Assembly (NCBI GenBank): GCA_030737835.1
Contig: CM060849.1
Coordinates: 20,940,074 to 21,004,073, forward strand
DNA length: 64,000 bases
Reading direction: 5' to 3'
DNA from: Acorus gramineus
Lineage: Eukaryota; Streptophyta; Magnoliopsida; Acorales; Acoraceae
Part shown: in pieces, positions 25,505-39,819 of the stretch
Position numbering within the stretch: position 1 is the first letter of the stretch
Layout of the letters: each line of letters starts with the position of its first letter
The notes under the pieces: model-generated
The model's input: the letters and a program-made list of their open reading frames with translations, nothing else
Told to the model about the DNA's origin: nothing
Database searches by the model: none
Position numbers and translations under genes: made by a program

Positions 25505-28500
25505 ATATTTTTTTATTTTATTTTCCTTTCTAACCTTCAAAACCCTACGGCACACTTGGCGTCTAACTGTCCCTCTATTTTTGGAGTCTCAATAAAGGGA
25601 AGTAAGATGTTCTTGAAAGATGAACGTAGTGATCAAAGATTTGAAGTCCAAAAATTGAGTGAAAACTTGAAAAGGTCATTCGATTCATTTCATTTCATTT
25701 CTTCCGGACTCTGTGGGGTTTGTGTTTCCACAATCCTCGAAACCATCAAAAGGGTTTGAATAACTTGTTGGTGTCTGTTTCTTGCCGGATGTGTTTAAAA
25801 CCCCAAAAAAATCATTGCTTAGTCTTTTTTTGCCTTCTCTCTTGGATCTTACACCCTATACTTGTAGTGTGGGCACACCAACTATTGTATCTACAGTGCC
25901 TTGTAATGTCTGTGAATGGGAAGACAAAGTTTACTTTGGATAGATTGGTAGAGTTGCTTCTCTTCAATGTGAGGGCCTGGTATGAGTATTACCCTTTCTT
26001 TTTAATAAGTTTGAGATTTGCTTTATTTTGGGCAATTTCTAAAAATAACCATGTTTTTATTTTTAGTGGCAAGCATAACCTTAGCTTACTCTAAATTTAT
26101 TTGCATAATGTAATATGGGTTTTTTATTTTTATTTTTTTGAAAGAGTGATATATAATTCTACTGCACTTGGGCATGAAAATCTCATCTCATAATTCTTTT
26201 TTTTTTATATATTGATTTATGTATTCCGTCTCTTTTGAGACATGATTTATATAATATCCGCATATGTATCTTAGTTATTTTAAATTAATTGAATAAAGTT
26301 ATTTTAAATTATATCTCAATCTCAATGGATAAGATTGAAATTTGAAGTTCTTAATTATATGACATTTTTAAAATAAAATTTTCATAAATAAGATTAAGAT
26401 TAAATTTAAAGTTTGAACTGGATCACAATTTCAAGTCTTCAAAAAGTTGCTCTTTGTAAATGTTTTTAGGATTCCGTTATTTTTGTCATTAAGATTAGAA
26501 AAAGGTTATTTTTAAAAATCAGCCCCCCTCAATTTTATTAAACAGTAGGTCAAAGCCAATCCAATCACTTTGTTAGAGCCCCGCGCGCGGTGAGACCAAT
26601 TCTCTTCCACTTGCATGCACTGGCACAATGAACTCAAATCTTTAATGAAAACAAGGATCCATTTTCATACACCATTTCATATAAGGTCTCTTCCTTTTGA
26701 AAATAAGGGCATTCAAGTCAACTAGACCAACACAACCCATGAGAAAAAGATTGAGATATTTTGTGACATTTTTACAAGCTTATCTTCGATTTGAGTCTTG
26801 CTTCTGATCATAGAGTATAATTAATTATCTACTATAAAATAATGATAATAATTTTCATCATTAAAAACCTTGGTTAGAGTGATGAAGAGAGTGGGCAAAT
26901 TACAGACTGGTTGACATAAATGGTGAGGGGACCTTTTGTGGTGCTCCTCATGAGTCATCAAAGGAGCTTCATTAATCCCAAAATAATACTTAAAATAGGC
27001 TTCAAATTGGGTACCAAAATTTAAATTTTTATTAGATGATTGGTCAGGCCAACATTAGCTGGCCTAAGTCACCTCGCACGTGCCATGTGACCCAAACCAT
27101 TCCCATTGGTCTCGTGCTTCTCGGAGCAGAAAAGAAAAGGTTTGATCCTCCTTGATCAACGGTTGAAAATTCTTTTAGTGTTTCATCTAGTGGTTTGGAA
27201 GCGCTGGTGCAGAACCTCTTATTCTCACGTGGAAGTGATCGCAACCTCACTAAAACTTTGTTTCCTCACATGATACTTTCTTAGTTTATTAACTTTAATA
27301 TAGATAAGTTTATCATTGATGTTAATTTATTTTAAACTTATAAACAACTTATTTGTTTTATTTTTAACATGATGAGCATGTTGTCACTCAGTGCGTAAGA
27401 CTGGATTTTTTTAGAGATTTTGTTTTAAAATTATTTGTTTTTTTTTTATTCACAGCTTAAAAATAGAATAAGGTTATATACTTGATTGTGATATTATATA
27501 TTCATTCCACATTTTAGACACAAGAATATTGTGTTTCTAATGACAGTACGAATGAGATGTAAATTTCAATCCCATGCGGTATATGGAGTCTTTTGAAGAT
27601 GTTTTAACATGACTCATGGGAGACACTTATTTTTAAAGTATACTTGTCTTTTATGAAAAATATATGTGTATTTGGAAATTATTAAACACTTTGTCATAGA
27701 AATAATGCTATTAAATAGATAAATAGAGGAAAGTAAAAAGTATCAAACAATGGACATAAATTTTGTAAGAAAAGGAGTGCAAATAGAAAAGTCACTTTTG
27801 TAGACACAGAGACACACTCATATATATTTTGGTAATGGACACGTAGACTTAAATTTATAAGGTTGAAACTTGAAAGCAATGGATTTAGAAAAGATCATTG
27901 TATATTCCTAGGGCATTTTTTATATTAAAGTTATTCTAGGGACTTATTCAAACAATTTTTTCTTTTCAAGATGAGATCTCAAATGGATCACACACCTTCA
28001 AATTTCATCATCTTCATTATATATTTTTTTTCAAGGCAAATTGTAGTCCAACCATCTCCATCTTCATCTTCATTATATTATTTTAGATCCCAACCACTCC
28101 CAAGTATTTGCATCATAAACGCAAAGAATTATTGTTTGATATAAAGAGAATTCCTATGTTGTTTTGAGTATGATCACACTATATATATGTCTTACCATCA
28201 CTTATTTTGTGTTTGATTGGCTGTTAGAGTATCTTGTTTGTGCTGTATTATTATCTTTATTACCTTATGACCAACTAACAACACACTTCATTTTATATGC
28301 AACATGAACAGTTAAGTTGGCATTATTTTTTTCAGTATGATTAGTCAAGTCATCCAAATCGTGAACTTTATATGTTGGAGGAAACATTTTTTCATTATTT
28401 AATCTGTGCACGTCTTTCAAATGTACTTAATTAACAGAACTCAAACTTTTCATTAATGGAACATGATTAGAAGAACAGCTTGCTTTTTCCCAGAGAGATC

Positions 28501-29480
28501 TAGAAGCTTAAATGGCAATCCCTTTAAAATCACAATATTTTTACAGTTTTGAAAAATCACCATCTACAGAAATCAAAATTGTATGTGATGATAATTTTTT
28601 GTTTGCTTTTACCAACGGCCAGGTAATAAGAAAATTCTCTAGAATGTTTTAGCATGTGCGTTTTTGCTCTTAAAAAATGGTCAAAATTGATAGTGTATAC
28701 AGATGCACAATTTTGTCTAATTTACATAACAATGTAATAGGATGGATAGAGACTTAAAAGTGCATGAGCATTTTAGAAGGTAGTTTTTTAGTTTAGTTTA
28801 TTTAACAATCTACACAAGTGTATAACAATGTACGAATATCTCATAAAGATAATTTGTTTAAAACTACACAGAGTATATAATAATATACAAAAGATGAATT
28901 TGAAAAGAAACACACACACAGTAACAATATCTAAACAGAAGGAACTAGAAAAAAATAATGGCTAAGTTGTGGGTGTTACCGTGCACTGAAATTTATAAGA
29001 ATTTAAAAATAAGACATTCAAGTAATTTGAATTAATTTCAACAGATAAAAATAATCCGTGATATAATATATCTTTTAATATATATAATATATATCTTTAT
29101 TATGTCAATCTTATTTTTACTTCTATAAGAAAAATGTTAGTTTTAAAGTTTTTATTTTAGATAAAAAACATGTACTTGATTCCAAACCACTAAATTAAAA
29201 TAAAGATGGTATAATTATACAAGTATATATAATCACAATGAAGAAGGTGCTCTCCCAACCAAACAAAGAAAAAAAAAAAAAAAGACGTTCACAAAAAAAT
29301 CATGTAACCTCAAAAACGTCGTTTAGTTTTCCCAAAAAAAGTTAAAAAAACCAAAACATTGAAAAAATGACGAGAACGAAAAAACGCGATTTCACGGAAC
29401 GCCAAAATCCGCCGATCAAAACGCTCAAACGACCGTCACTGAAAAGCCTCGTAACAGAGGAGCCGTCACTCTTTTGACGG
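25505..29480. other. Long AT-rich intergenic region, no gene recognised
   Basis: Open frames at 25451-25759 and 25720-26094 have no domain and no conserved splice continuation. A CGCGCG patch (26582) and less AT-rich patches near 27050-27250 also give nothing recognisable. The right end (from about 29370) becomes CG-richer and is probably the promoter of the histidine kinase gene. Confidence 0.5.
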
Positions 29481-30911
29481 CGACGTCGACGCCTACAAAA
29501 GGCGGGCAAAAGCTCTTATTTAAAACGTCGAACGCGGGGAAGGAAAGACTCGAATCGAGACGTAAAACAAACATTAAAAAAAAAAAATTTTTTTTTTAAA
29601 GAGAGAGCGATTGAAGTCTCAAAAACCGAAGACGTGAGTGAGGGATCCAAAGGTCGGGGAAGCTCCGAATTTGTCGCAAATTTTAATCTTTTTTTGACCT
29701 CTTGCGCACATGGCCTCTCCTTCTTAAGGTTCCTTTTCAAGCCACATCTGTTAGTGTTTTTTTTTTTTTTTTTTTTAAAACCCTAACTCACATGGTCGTC
29801 TCTGATTAATTTATAACCATTGATTCTCTCTCTGACTCTCTCTAAAGCCAAACAGTCAGACAACGCTTACTTTGTAATTCTGCTCTGCTTCGCAATCTCT
29901 GAAAGCGATCCAAGGCGGTTGTCAGTTGCTTTTGTGTCAAGTTGGGAGAGAGACGGATAAACAGAGGTAAAGATTGACTTGTTTTGATTTTTCAGTTTCA
30001 GTGATTTTTTTTTTCTTTAATTGTCATTGTCATTGTTGTTGTTGTCGTTGATAACTCTTGCATTCAGATTTCTTGTGATCTTATGAAATCTGATGGAGCT
30101 TGTTTGAATTGAAATAGAGATTGTGTGACATATAAGTTTACCGGAATAGCTGATTGAATTGTATGAATGCAGTTGATAGAAGATTGGAATAAGCAGTGTT
30201 TGAGAATTTTTATTTATGTCTAGCATCAAATTGATGTTTTGAATAGTCAGATTTGGAGATTTTATGATCGAGATTGAGTTTGATGAATTATGTTCTAATT
30301 GGTTTTGTTGGCTTGCATTGGATGTTGATCTCTGTAAGTGATATGGTTTTCATGATCCCATGTTTGATGTGCTCTTCATCTTTTTCCCTTGATGCTCAAA
30401 TGGGGTATTTTTTTTTTTAATGATTCCTATGTCGATCTTTATGGTGATTTTTGTTGCTTGTACTCTTAGTTTTTCTTCTTTCACCAACCATTGCTTCAAC
30501 ATTTTGCATAGCCTAGCATTGATTTTCAGTTCACCGTCCCTATGGGTAATGAAATTGTACAAGTTTCTTATTTTGATTGATCTTGTGAATTTTTTTACCA
30601 TATTCTTTTTTTGTTTAGTTGGTGTTTTCACCATATTCTTTGAAACATGCTCACTTTAAATCTATATTTCTGCAGAAGGGTCTAACTCTAATCCTGTATT
30701 TTGTTTATTGCAGACAAGACCTTAGTAAAATTGCTCAACAAGTTTTCTGTGGATTAACATAGACATCTGAGCATACGACTGTTTGTGGGATAGTTCGATG
30801 TTATATCTATTGGACATTCGACGTAATCCTCATTTTTTTTTCTTAGTTCAAGGTCATGCTGTTGGAGTAGATGACTGATGTGATCTTCTGTCAATTTCTG
30901 TAGTTTGATAG
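29480..30911 (+). promoter_or_regulatory. Promoter and probable intron-containing 5' leader of the histidine kinase gene
   Basis: A CG-rich patch with CGACGTCGACGCC (about 29480) precedes CT-rich leader-like sequence (29820-29960). A good donor ACAGAG|GTAAAG at 29966/29967 and acceptor TTATTGCAG at about 30713 suggest a 5' UTR intron. A second possible small intron has a donor GT at 30823-30824 and an acceptor CTGTAG ending at 30903, eight bases before the start codon. This is inference from splice signals only; short ATG frames within it would then be removed or ignored. Confidence 0.4.
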
Positions 30912-33900
30912 ATGGGGGGTGATTGCTTTGGAGAAGTGGACATGGAAGTCCTCACTTCCATGTGGCCCGAAAATCTTGGAAATGAAGCACGCAAGCAGTT
31001 TAACATTGAAAAACCTGGTGTGGACCAAGACATGCTGGAGGAGGTAACAATCATAGAGGAACCCACCATAGTGGATTTTAAGCGTCTTTTGGAACTGACA
31101 AATTATAGTGAGAAGGGCTCCTCGCAGTTGGCGTATCTTGTAAAACAGTGGGAATATAAGCAGGCCAATGCTGTTCGCCTTCTTAATGAAGAACTCGACA
31201 ATTTAAGTAAACAAAGACAGGAAGTGGAACTGAAGAAATTAGAGATCATTGAAGAGCATCGTTTTGAGGAAGAAAAATATGCTATTGACAAACGTCCTGT
31301 TTCAATACTGGATGGAATTTATGACATATGGGAAGCTGTTCCTCGAAAAAGAAAAGACTTTGCCATTCAGAAGAAAAAAATTGACATAGATGCGGAGTAT
31401 GGAACCATCAAGTACTGGAAGCAGAGGGCCATCCAACTTGATAATTTGTTGGAGGCGAGCATCCAAAGAGAGCAGATTCTCATGGATAAGTTGCAGGAAA
31501 GTATTAAGAATTTGGAGAAACAGACCTCACCGGTGGAAGAACTGTCACAGATTTTGAAAAGAGCTGACCATTTTTTACATTTTGTCCTACAAAATGCCCC
31601 AGTTGTGATTGGACATCAGGTACTGTTATTGAATCTTGCATGAGATTAATATGCTGCATATTTTTACTATTATACATGCTAGGTTTGATTTATTACGAGG
31701 CCACAATGTTTGGGTTTCCATGCTATTGGGGCATCAACTTGCTTCTATGTAGTACGAACTCTTTCTTGGTGCCCCCTCCGGACCATCTAAGAAACAGTAT
31801 TTCACAAGCAGATTACAAGCACTAGGGACATTGATAAATAATTGTTAAGAGAAATGTCCTTGTCCATATTATTCAACATGGAAATTGTTATTTCTAGATG
31901 TGACAATTGACACACCTGTATAAAGTTGCCTGTTTTGTTATTCAACCTTGTGTATAAGATAATTATGGTTGTGTATTACTATTATACAATGCCTCTATAC
32001 ACTTGCAAATTGATGCTCTTACCAACTATGGAGACAATGATTTATTAATCATTAAGGCCGATAATATTTTCTTGCTGACATCAGGAGATGTGTATTTGCA
32101 TGACATGTGAGCGATTCAATATAATCTACAGTAGTCAATATAAATATATGAATTTTGACTGAAAATTTCAAACTCATTTAGTTCTCCAGTACCATGTGTT
32201 AAAAATTACATTATAAGATTTCGGTTATAGATGCTACAAGTCTGCATCATCATTCATATTTTTATAGCTCTGCTGCTTGCTGGTAATTTAAATTCCTTCT
32301 CCTTTTCATTTCAGCTCTTACCCATTTTCCCACATTTATTTCACTTTTCCAGGATAATGATTTGCGTTACCGGTTCATTTATAATCATTTTCCAAGTCTG
32401 GAAGAGGAGGTAACTCCTTGACACCCACTTTCATGGGATGCTTTAACACACAAGTGTGATATAGATGGAACTTGTTTTGTGATACTGATGTGTAAGGCCA
32501 CTATTCCTTAAACTGATGTTGCCATCAGATTTGAATTTCAGGATATTATAGGTAAAACTGATGTTGAAATATTTTCTGGAGGGGGTGTCAAGGAGATTCA
32601 AGAATTTAAAAAAGAAGTCCTGGAACGGGGTTTACCTGCAAAGGGGGAGTTTACTTTTGAAACAGCATTATTTGGTGAAAAGACATTTTTAATCTATGTT
32701 GAACCAGTATTCACTAAAGCAGGAGACACGATAGGTGTTAATTATATGGGAATGGATGTGACTGACCAGGTAATTCCATTATGAACCTTTAAATTCTCAT
32801 TGTTTCCAGGTTCTACTTCTATGAGCTGTATTTTTTTGTGGCATTCACTATAGTTTTCCATGTATGTATTATCTCAAACAAAATAAACCAAATGTACCTG
32901 TCTAGCCTATTTGTATTTAACTATCCAGCTTAGATTATGTTGGTCATCATATCCTTATGGTTCTATATAAGTTAGAATTTTGCCTGAATGAGAAGCTCTT
33001 GAATTCTTCACCTGCTTCATCTACTCTTGAATTATCAGTCATTTGTTACAAGACAGCCTGTTTATATTTATTTAACTCTTAGCAAAAAGTTTCTTAAAAT
33101 GAAAACCTGCTGGGGTTTATCTTTTCTACCATTATTGTTGAATCTTCTATTGAAATAAACTTCAAACTGGCAGATTAAAGAGATAAAACATGCTTGCAGG
33201 CCTTTTTTTTCAATATAATGAGAGATTAAGGAAGAAGGTTTATCAGTCACATCAAGTAGTGAAATTGAGGATTAAATCATATTGACATTGCTTAGATAGA
33301 GTTTTCTCTATATATGTGGGGCTTCACTGCTTTTAGGTCACCTTTTACTATGCTGGAAACGCCTCTCTTACATTGTAGTACAGCTGCCCCTTAATGCCTA
33401 AAATAAACAGCAATATATGCCATTCATATTACAGGAACAGTGAAGAGCCATCTTGTCCCATTTACAAAATGACTGCAGATTCCATTAGCAAAGGCTTAGC
33501 TTTTGGAATCGATATTAATTTCTGATCTCAGCTTGAAAGATGGCATTGTGAAGATATAAAATATTTGTGCTTAGGTCATTGGGTGAATTGTTAGAATCTA
33601 ACTTTTATTGGTGTCCAAAAGCAAATGAATGATTTAATGAGTCCAACTTATATAAAGTTTCACCATCATGGTGGCTGATTAAGTGGGTCTAAATCATATA
33701 CAATCCCTATTACCCACTTTATAAAAATAATATTCAAACTTTTTTTTTTTTGTTCATTTTGAAGGTGTAAATGGGATTTGATAAATTTGAACCTTTTTTT
33801 TTTTGGGGGGGGGGGGGGGGGGGATTTCCAGCCACATGGGCCAGAAAATTCAGAGTTTGTAGAAAATTTTAACATGAAACTGGACTTCTTTTGCTTTGAA

Positions 33901-36900
33901 ATAAGTTACTGTGTCGTAAGTTAAACTTTCACATTGGATGTTTTTATAAAAATGTGGAAATAAAAACTTCTTATGTTTATTATTTCCTTTGTGACAGTCG
34001 ATTGTTAAGCTGATTGGCATTAGACATCATTTTGTTCCTCTCTGTCTCTCATATTTTTAGTTTTGCATGGTCAAATTGGTTTATTATCCCTGGTAATGAT
34101 ACACCATGCTGAATTTGATTATAATATAGGTCATAAAAAGAGAAAAAATGGCAAAGCTTCGCGAGGAGATAGCCGTGCAGAGAGCCAAGGAGACAGAACT
34201 TAATAAAACCATTCACATAACAGGTTTAACCATAGGCTGCTTGATACATGATTAAGTTGACGGAATTGAGAAATAGTCAGACAGAAATATTGACTTCTTA
34301 TATTCCTACAGAGGAAACAATGCGGGCGAAGCAAATGCTGGCAACTATGTCTCATGAGATAAGATCTCCTCTTACAGGAGTGGTTAGTATGGCTGAGGTT
34401 CTTGCCAATACAAGATTAGATGAAGAGCAACGACAGTTGTTAGATGTCATGCTGTCTTCTGGAGATTTGGTTTTGCAACTTATCAACGACATTCTTGACC
34501 TTTCCAAGGTTGAGTCAGGTACATATTCGTCTAGTATCCCACAGCTATATGTGTAGTAAGCTTTCTCCATTGTCCTGGAAACAAGAAAGATGGCGGCTTA
34601 CAATTAGCATGGCCATCTTACACAACTTCAAGTATGTCACACCATTATGATTTCAGAAATGATGATTATTCCTATTATTATACATCGAATTTCTCCTCCG
34701 TTGCATATGCCCTTTTTACATGAAATTGAAATAGATATCATTCTTCTTGGACAAGAACTGTATAATATAATATATATAGTATTATATTATAGCATGTACA
34801 TTATTTATGGTATGCAGGGTTATGCTATGTCATGTTTTGATATTTATATGCACCCTGATAATGTGGTATACGCTGATAAATGGACACCATTTTCACGGTG
34901 TAGTAAGTATGCATACATGTACAGAAAAGTTGGTGAATGCAATGCAAATTTTTAGTTAGACCTATGAAACATCATAACAATTTTGTAGTTTACAACTGCT
35001 CATATAAGAAGTATTATATTGTACTTCTTTCATTATGTATGCTTTGAAATTTATATCCCAAATTCCCAAGATTTTGTCTCTGTTTTTTTTTTCTTTTTTT
35101 CATTATGAAACATAGGTGAAAGTGGAGTTCAAACATTATATTAGCATGGAACTCACCAATACGAAAATTTATCATGTTGGATTGGTGAGGTTTCTTTTTG
35201 AGTATGTAGATTTGAATAAGAAATTTCACGGGTCACGAATATATAATAATAATTAATCAGTGTTTGTATCTTATTGTCTTGTTAAGTTTCCACAGACCAC
35301 TTACCCATAATATATCAACTTCCCAATAAACAAAAATTTAAAAATTTTCAGCTTGATGTCTTCATCAACGTTGATGTTTCCTGATGCTTTGCACTAAGCA
35401 CTTTGGTATCCAAGATCAAATGTTGTCAGGGGATCATTCAGTAGTTTTCATTGACAAGAAACATGCCTGAGGCCATCAGGAATCTACCTGCCAAGTGATC
35501 ATGTTTTATGATTTTTACCCTCTCATGATACAAATTGCAGAAGTAGATATACATAAATAATATATGTAGCATAATAATGAGAATTATGGTGTTTCTTTAA
35601 TGCCAACAATCTTCTATAAATTTGGAATAGAGGATGAGATATATTTCATCCACACTGCTTCATTAGACAGTCTCCATTTGAATACTATAGACATATATGG
35701 TAGATTGAGAGTGGTATATTATCACTTTTAGGGTTGATGAAATTGGAAGCTACAAAGTTTCGACCAAGGGAGGTGGTGAAGCATGTACTCCAGACTGCTG
35801 CTGCATCATTGCAGAAGGAACTGACCTTGGAAGGACACATTGCTGATGATGTTCCTATTGAGGTGAGAGATCACCAATTACAAATGAATGTTTTGAGCAT
35901 AAAGTTTTCTGTTCTTCGTGAATTCTTCCTTGATCATTTTCTCTGTTTTAAATTGGTTGCTGATCACCAATAAGGAATAGGCAAATATATGCCAGTCAGG
36001 TATCACTACTGAATATGATTATATCTAGGATACATTGTTTAACGTATATATTAAAACAATATATGTACAACTTTTTGTTTCTCATAAAAAGTCTGATTAT
36101 ATACAAACATACAAGTCAATTATATTCAGATTTAATCAATTATATTCAGATTTAATCTCTGTCTTTCATCATTACCTATGGGCATGCTTACTGTTCTACT
36201 GAGTTTGTCATCAAGTCACATAGTCACCAAATTCCAGATGCCATTGTGAATTTACTCGATTGTGTTCAATTCTGTTCATGTAGATTTTATGTTCACATCT
36301 GTCCTATTCATGTAGAATTTATGTTCACATCTTTCCCTAATGGTTTACATAATATCCATTGATTGATGGCACTTAACTTACTTTTAACAGAACTTTGTGG
36401 AGCATGAACCTAATAGTCTCCTCCAAAATGCTTATATTTGGTAATTTGGACCAAATATGCATATTGGATCTCCTTTTTCTGTAGATAGACCCTTTGAATC
36501 TCTCCATTATATTACTCTTTCTATTGATGGATATGTTGGGGGTATGTTTGTTGGCATCCAGTTTATTCAAAAGCCTGAAAGTGAATTGAAGTATTCAATT
36601 CAATGCATAATATTCATATCAGAAATTATAGATGTCTTGTTAAGAAGGTTGGCTTCCATAAGACACCATTTTATATTTTTTCCAAAGACCGTTTGCTTTT
36701 GGATACTACTTTTGATTAAGAAGCTCCATTTGAGACATATGCTTACTTCTTATGGCTAGTCATGATTATAAACTCCCTTTTAGGTCATTGGAGATGTGCT
36801 AAGGATTCGGCAAATTCTTACCAACTTGGTCAGGTAAGAACTTCAATCAAACCTATATATGCATGCTTTGAAATTTATACTTGTAAAATTGCATTTCTTC

Positions 36901-39521
36901 TTATGATATTAGAATTTACATATTATATCTTCAGGTACTTGCATCAATGAATGTACTTTTTTATTCTATTAATAATAGGTGGTTGGGCATTCTGACATTT
37001 TTTGAAAACATTGTAGTTCTTCTTCACCTAGAAAATGAACATGTAGAATTGATTGCTAATGTTGACAAGCATATTTGATTATGCCCTTAATTTACTGTCC
37101 TATTTGATTGTTCTCCAAATTTACAGTTATTTCTGATCTCACAGCAATGCAATCAAATTCACCCATGAAGGAAAGGTTGGGATAGACCTTCATGTAGTTT
37201 CTGAACAAAGTTCTGGACCATGTCAAGAAGTCACATCAGATGATAACCCTTCTGCAGCACCAGATAGAATTTGTTTCCAGCAATCATCACATTACCAAAT
37301 TAGTGAAGAAGGCCCTTTTAAGAAGACATGTCAAACAATGCCAGAGGGGAATACAGAGAACAATCCTCAACCTCACGAAACTACAGTGTGGATATGTTGT
37401 GATGTATATGACACTGGAATAGGAATTCCAGGTATCTGATCAAGTCATGCTTTGTGCATTCTTCATAATCGGTGTACAAATATAGATTCATTTTTATCAA
37501 ACTACCTACTATTCTGATCTTGATGAACTGTATAAAATGGCTTTTAATATCTATCAGAGAAGTCGCTACCTACACTCTTTAAAAAGTACATGCAAGTTGG
37601 TGCGGATCATGCTCGTAAGTATGGTGGAACAGGACTTGGTCTTGCAATCTGCAAACAATTGGTGAGCCGTTGTGTTGGTTTCTGAATTTTATGTTGAATG
37701 GTTTTTCATCATCTAATTTCTAACCCAGTATTTTGAAATGCATTTGTGGCAGGTGGAGCTGATGGGTGGTCATCTGACTGTGACCAGTCAGGAGAATTGT
37801 GGTTCAACATTTACATTTGTGCTGCCTTGTAAGGTTTCTCCAAAACGTGAGCTTTCTGATGACCCTGATGATATCTCAGACATGGCTGATACTGAAAGGT
37901 TATCCGGTGTGAACATAAGCGAGATGAGTACCGGGACATTTCACTTTCAACCCCATTTTCTATTGTCTTCATGTGGATCCAATGCTAGGAACAAGAAGCT
38001 GCCAATAGATGATAGTATATCTAATACATTTTACAAGCTAAATGGCCCATCAGGGAAGTCAGACATGTTGCCATCTCATAATTGCACAATAAGAGCTGAG
38101 GCTCCACCTGGGGATGTTTGTTCAGTTGCTGATGCATCGGTGGCATCTCCTAGACTGGTAGATTCTAGACTGCAGGGTGCAGAACCTTATAATCAAACTG
38201 TTATCAGGCAGAGTGAGAAATTGCAGGATGAAGCAACTGGTCTTGTTATGAATAGATATCACAGTTCCTCTGCAGATTCCCAAAATTGCATAAGGAAATG
38301 CACAGAGGTGGCTAATATTTCTTACGAAATAGGAAACTCCACAAGTGGATTGACGAGCTTGGACCATGAGAAGAATAATAACTTTCAGAGCACAATTAAC
38401 AGCATGATGCTATCTGAAAATAAATTGAAACCCAAAATTCTCCTTGTCGAAGATAACAAGATAAATATAATGGTCACACAGTCCATGATGAAGCAGTTGG
38501 GTCACACCATAAATGTTGTGAATAATGGAATGGAAGCAATTCAGGCTGTCCAACAATGCAGATATGATCTCATTTTGATGGTAATCTCTTAATTCACAGG
38601 ACCTTTTAATAAACATGAGCCTACATTTGATTTTGTTGTGTTTTTCCTTTCTCTAGTTCTCCACTGGCCAGTCATGAGCCAGTTTCTCTTGCTTTTGATG
38701 AAAGAAACTGAAAATGGTATTGAACAATAATATATTGACTATTATTCAGATATATTACATGGAATAACTGAAGTAGTAAATGTCAGATCTTCCTGTTTAA
38801 ACTACAACATTTTTTTATGAAGTATTCAGTAGATATATTACCTCATGTTTGTTGACCAGTGTTACGTACATAACAATTATTTCTTTGGGAATACATTTTC
38901 CTGGTATCTTGTGCAGAGTTTAAGGTATTATAGGAAAGCAACCGATTATTGACTTTTTCATGTGTGTATTACCATACAGGATGTATGCATGCCTATAATG
39001 GATGGTCTTAAAGCAACACGATTAATTCGTTCGTTTGAAGAGAATGGAAACTGGAGTGCTGCTTTGGAGGCTGGAGTAGATCTTCCTGATTTATCAGGTG
39101 TTTCAAGTACAGGGGCATATGGGAACAGAATTCCCATTATTGCTGTAAGCGTCAATATAATCATAATTAGGTTCACTATATCAGCTTTGTCCTACTTTGT
39201 TAGCTGGCTTTATATGGCTAATATCTGTGCATAGCAATGACCAATATCCTTGCTTTTAGTTATTAGTGCTCATATATTGCATACTAACTTCATTTTCCTT
39301 GTAAAATTTTCTGCACCTAGTGCATATTTGTTTTGTTTCACCTATTGGTCAGATGTGAATTTGGATAATTAATTTCTTTTTTTGCTTGTTTGCAGATGAC
39401 AGCAAATGCATTAGCTGAGAGCGCAGCTGAGTGTCTTGCCAATGGTATGGATTCATTTGTATCTAAGCCTGTAACTTTTCAGAATTTGAAACAGTGCCTT
39501 GAACAATATTTGTCATGTTAA
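30912..39521 (+). CDS. AHK5: Hybrid histidine kinase, AHK5/CKI2 type
   Basis: Twelve coding exons: 30912-31619, 32353-32409, 32542-32769, 34130-34223, 34312-34518, 35732-35862, 36784-36833, 37145-37431, 37558-37661, 37753-38580, 38980-39144 and 39396-39521. They join in frame to about 994 residues (Arabidopsis AHK5 is about 922). AHK5 is the soluble plant hybrid kinase acting in stomatal and root responses to H2O2, ethylene and ABA, signalling through phosphotransfer proteins. Order: acidic N-terminus ([14 protein letters not shown]), coiled coil (about 70-230), PAS-like region ([10 protein letters not shown] to YMGMDVTDQ, about 225-331), H-box [11 protein letters not shown] (about residue 377), N-box NAIKFT, G1 DTGIGIP, F-box FKKYMQ, G2 GGTGLGLAI, then a roughly 200-residue Ser-rich linker. 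The receiver has [10 protein letters not shown], phospho-acceptor D in MDVCMP (at the exon 10/11 border) and SKPV. All catalytic residues are present and there is no transmembrane segment. The N-box/G1 gap holds an extra loop (exon 8). Confidence 0.95.
33805..33823 (+). repeat. Poly-T/poly-G homopolymer run in AHK5 intron 3
   Basis: Twelve T followed by 19 G inside intron 3 (32770-34129). It is far from splice sites and probably length-variable. Confidence 0.85.
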
Positions 39522-39819
39522 TATCCTTTAAAATGATATTTTGTAAAATATAAAAGTGAATGTATTTCATCACAGTTTTGAAATTAATGTATAATGTGCT
39601 GAATGTTCCCTGTGAATCTCCTCTCTATGAATTTTCATTTTTTTTTATGGAGTATTTCACTTTCCATCTTGATCCCTCCATAAATATCAATACAACCAGT
39701 TATTATATGTACCAAAAAGTTGATAGTAGTGAAAATTGAGGATCCAACATCTTCCTGATTACATCTATTGATCTACCTTAAAATCTGAAGATGCTGTCTA
39801 TATATTTGCTTAGGAGAAT

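Noticed and set aside
25451-26094. Two overlapping plus-strand frames of about 100-124 codons after the fold-back element
   Set aside because: No recognisable motif. Part of the first lies within the transposon end, and the second is a hydrophobic chance frame.
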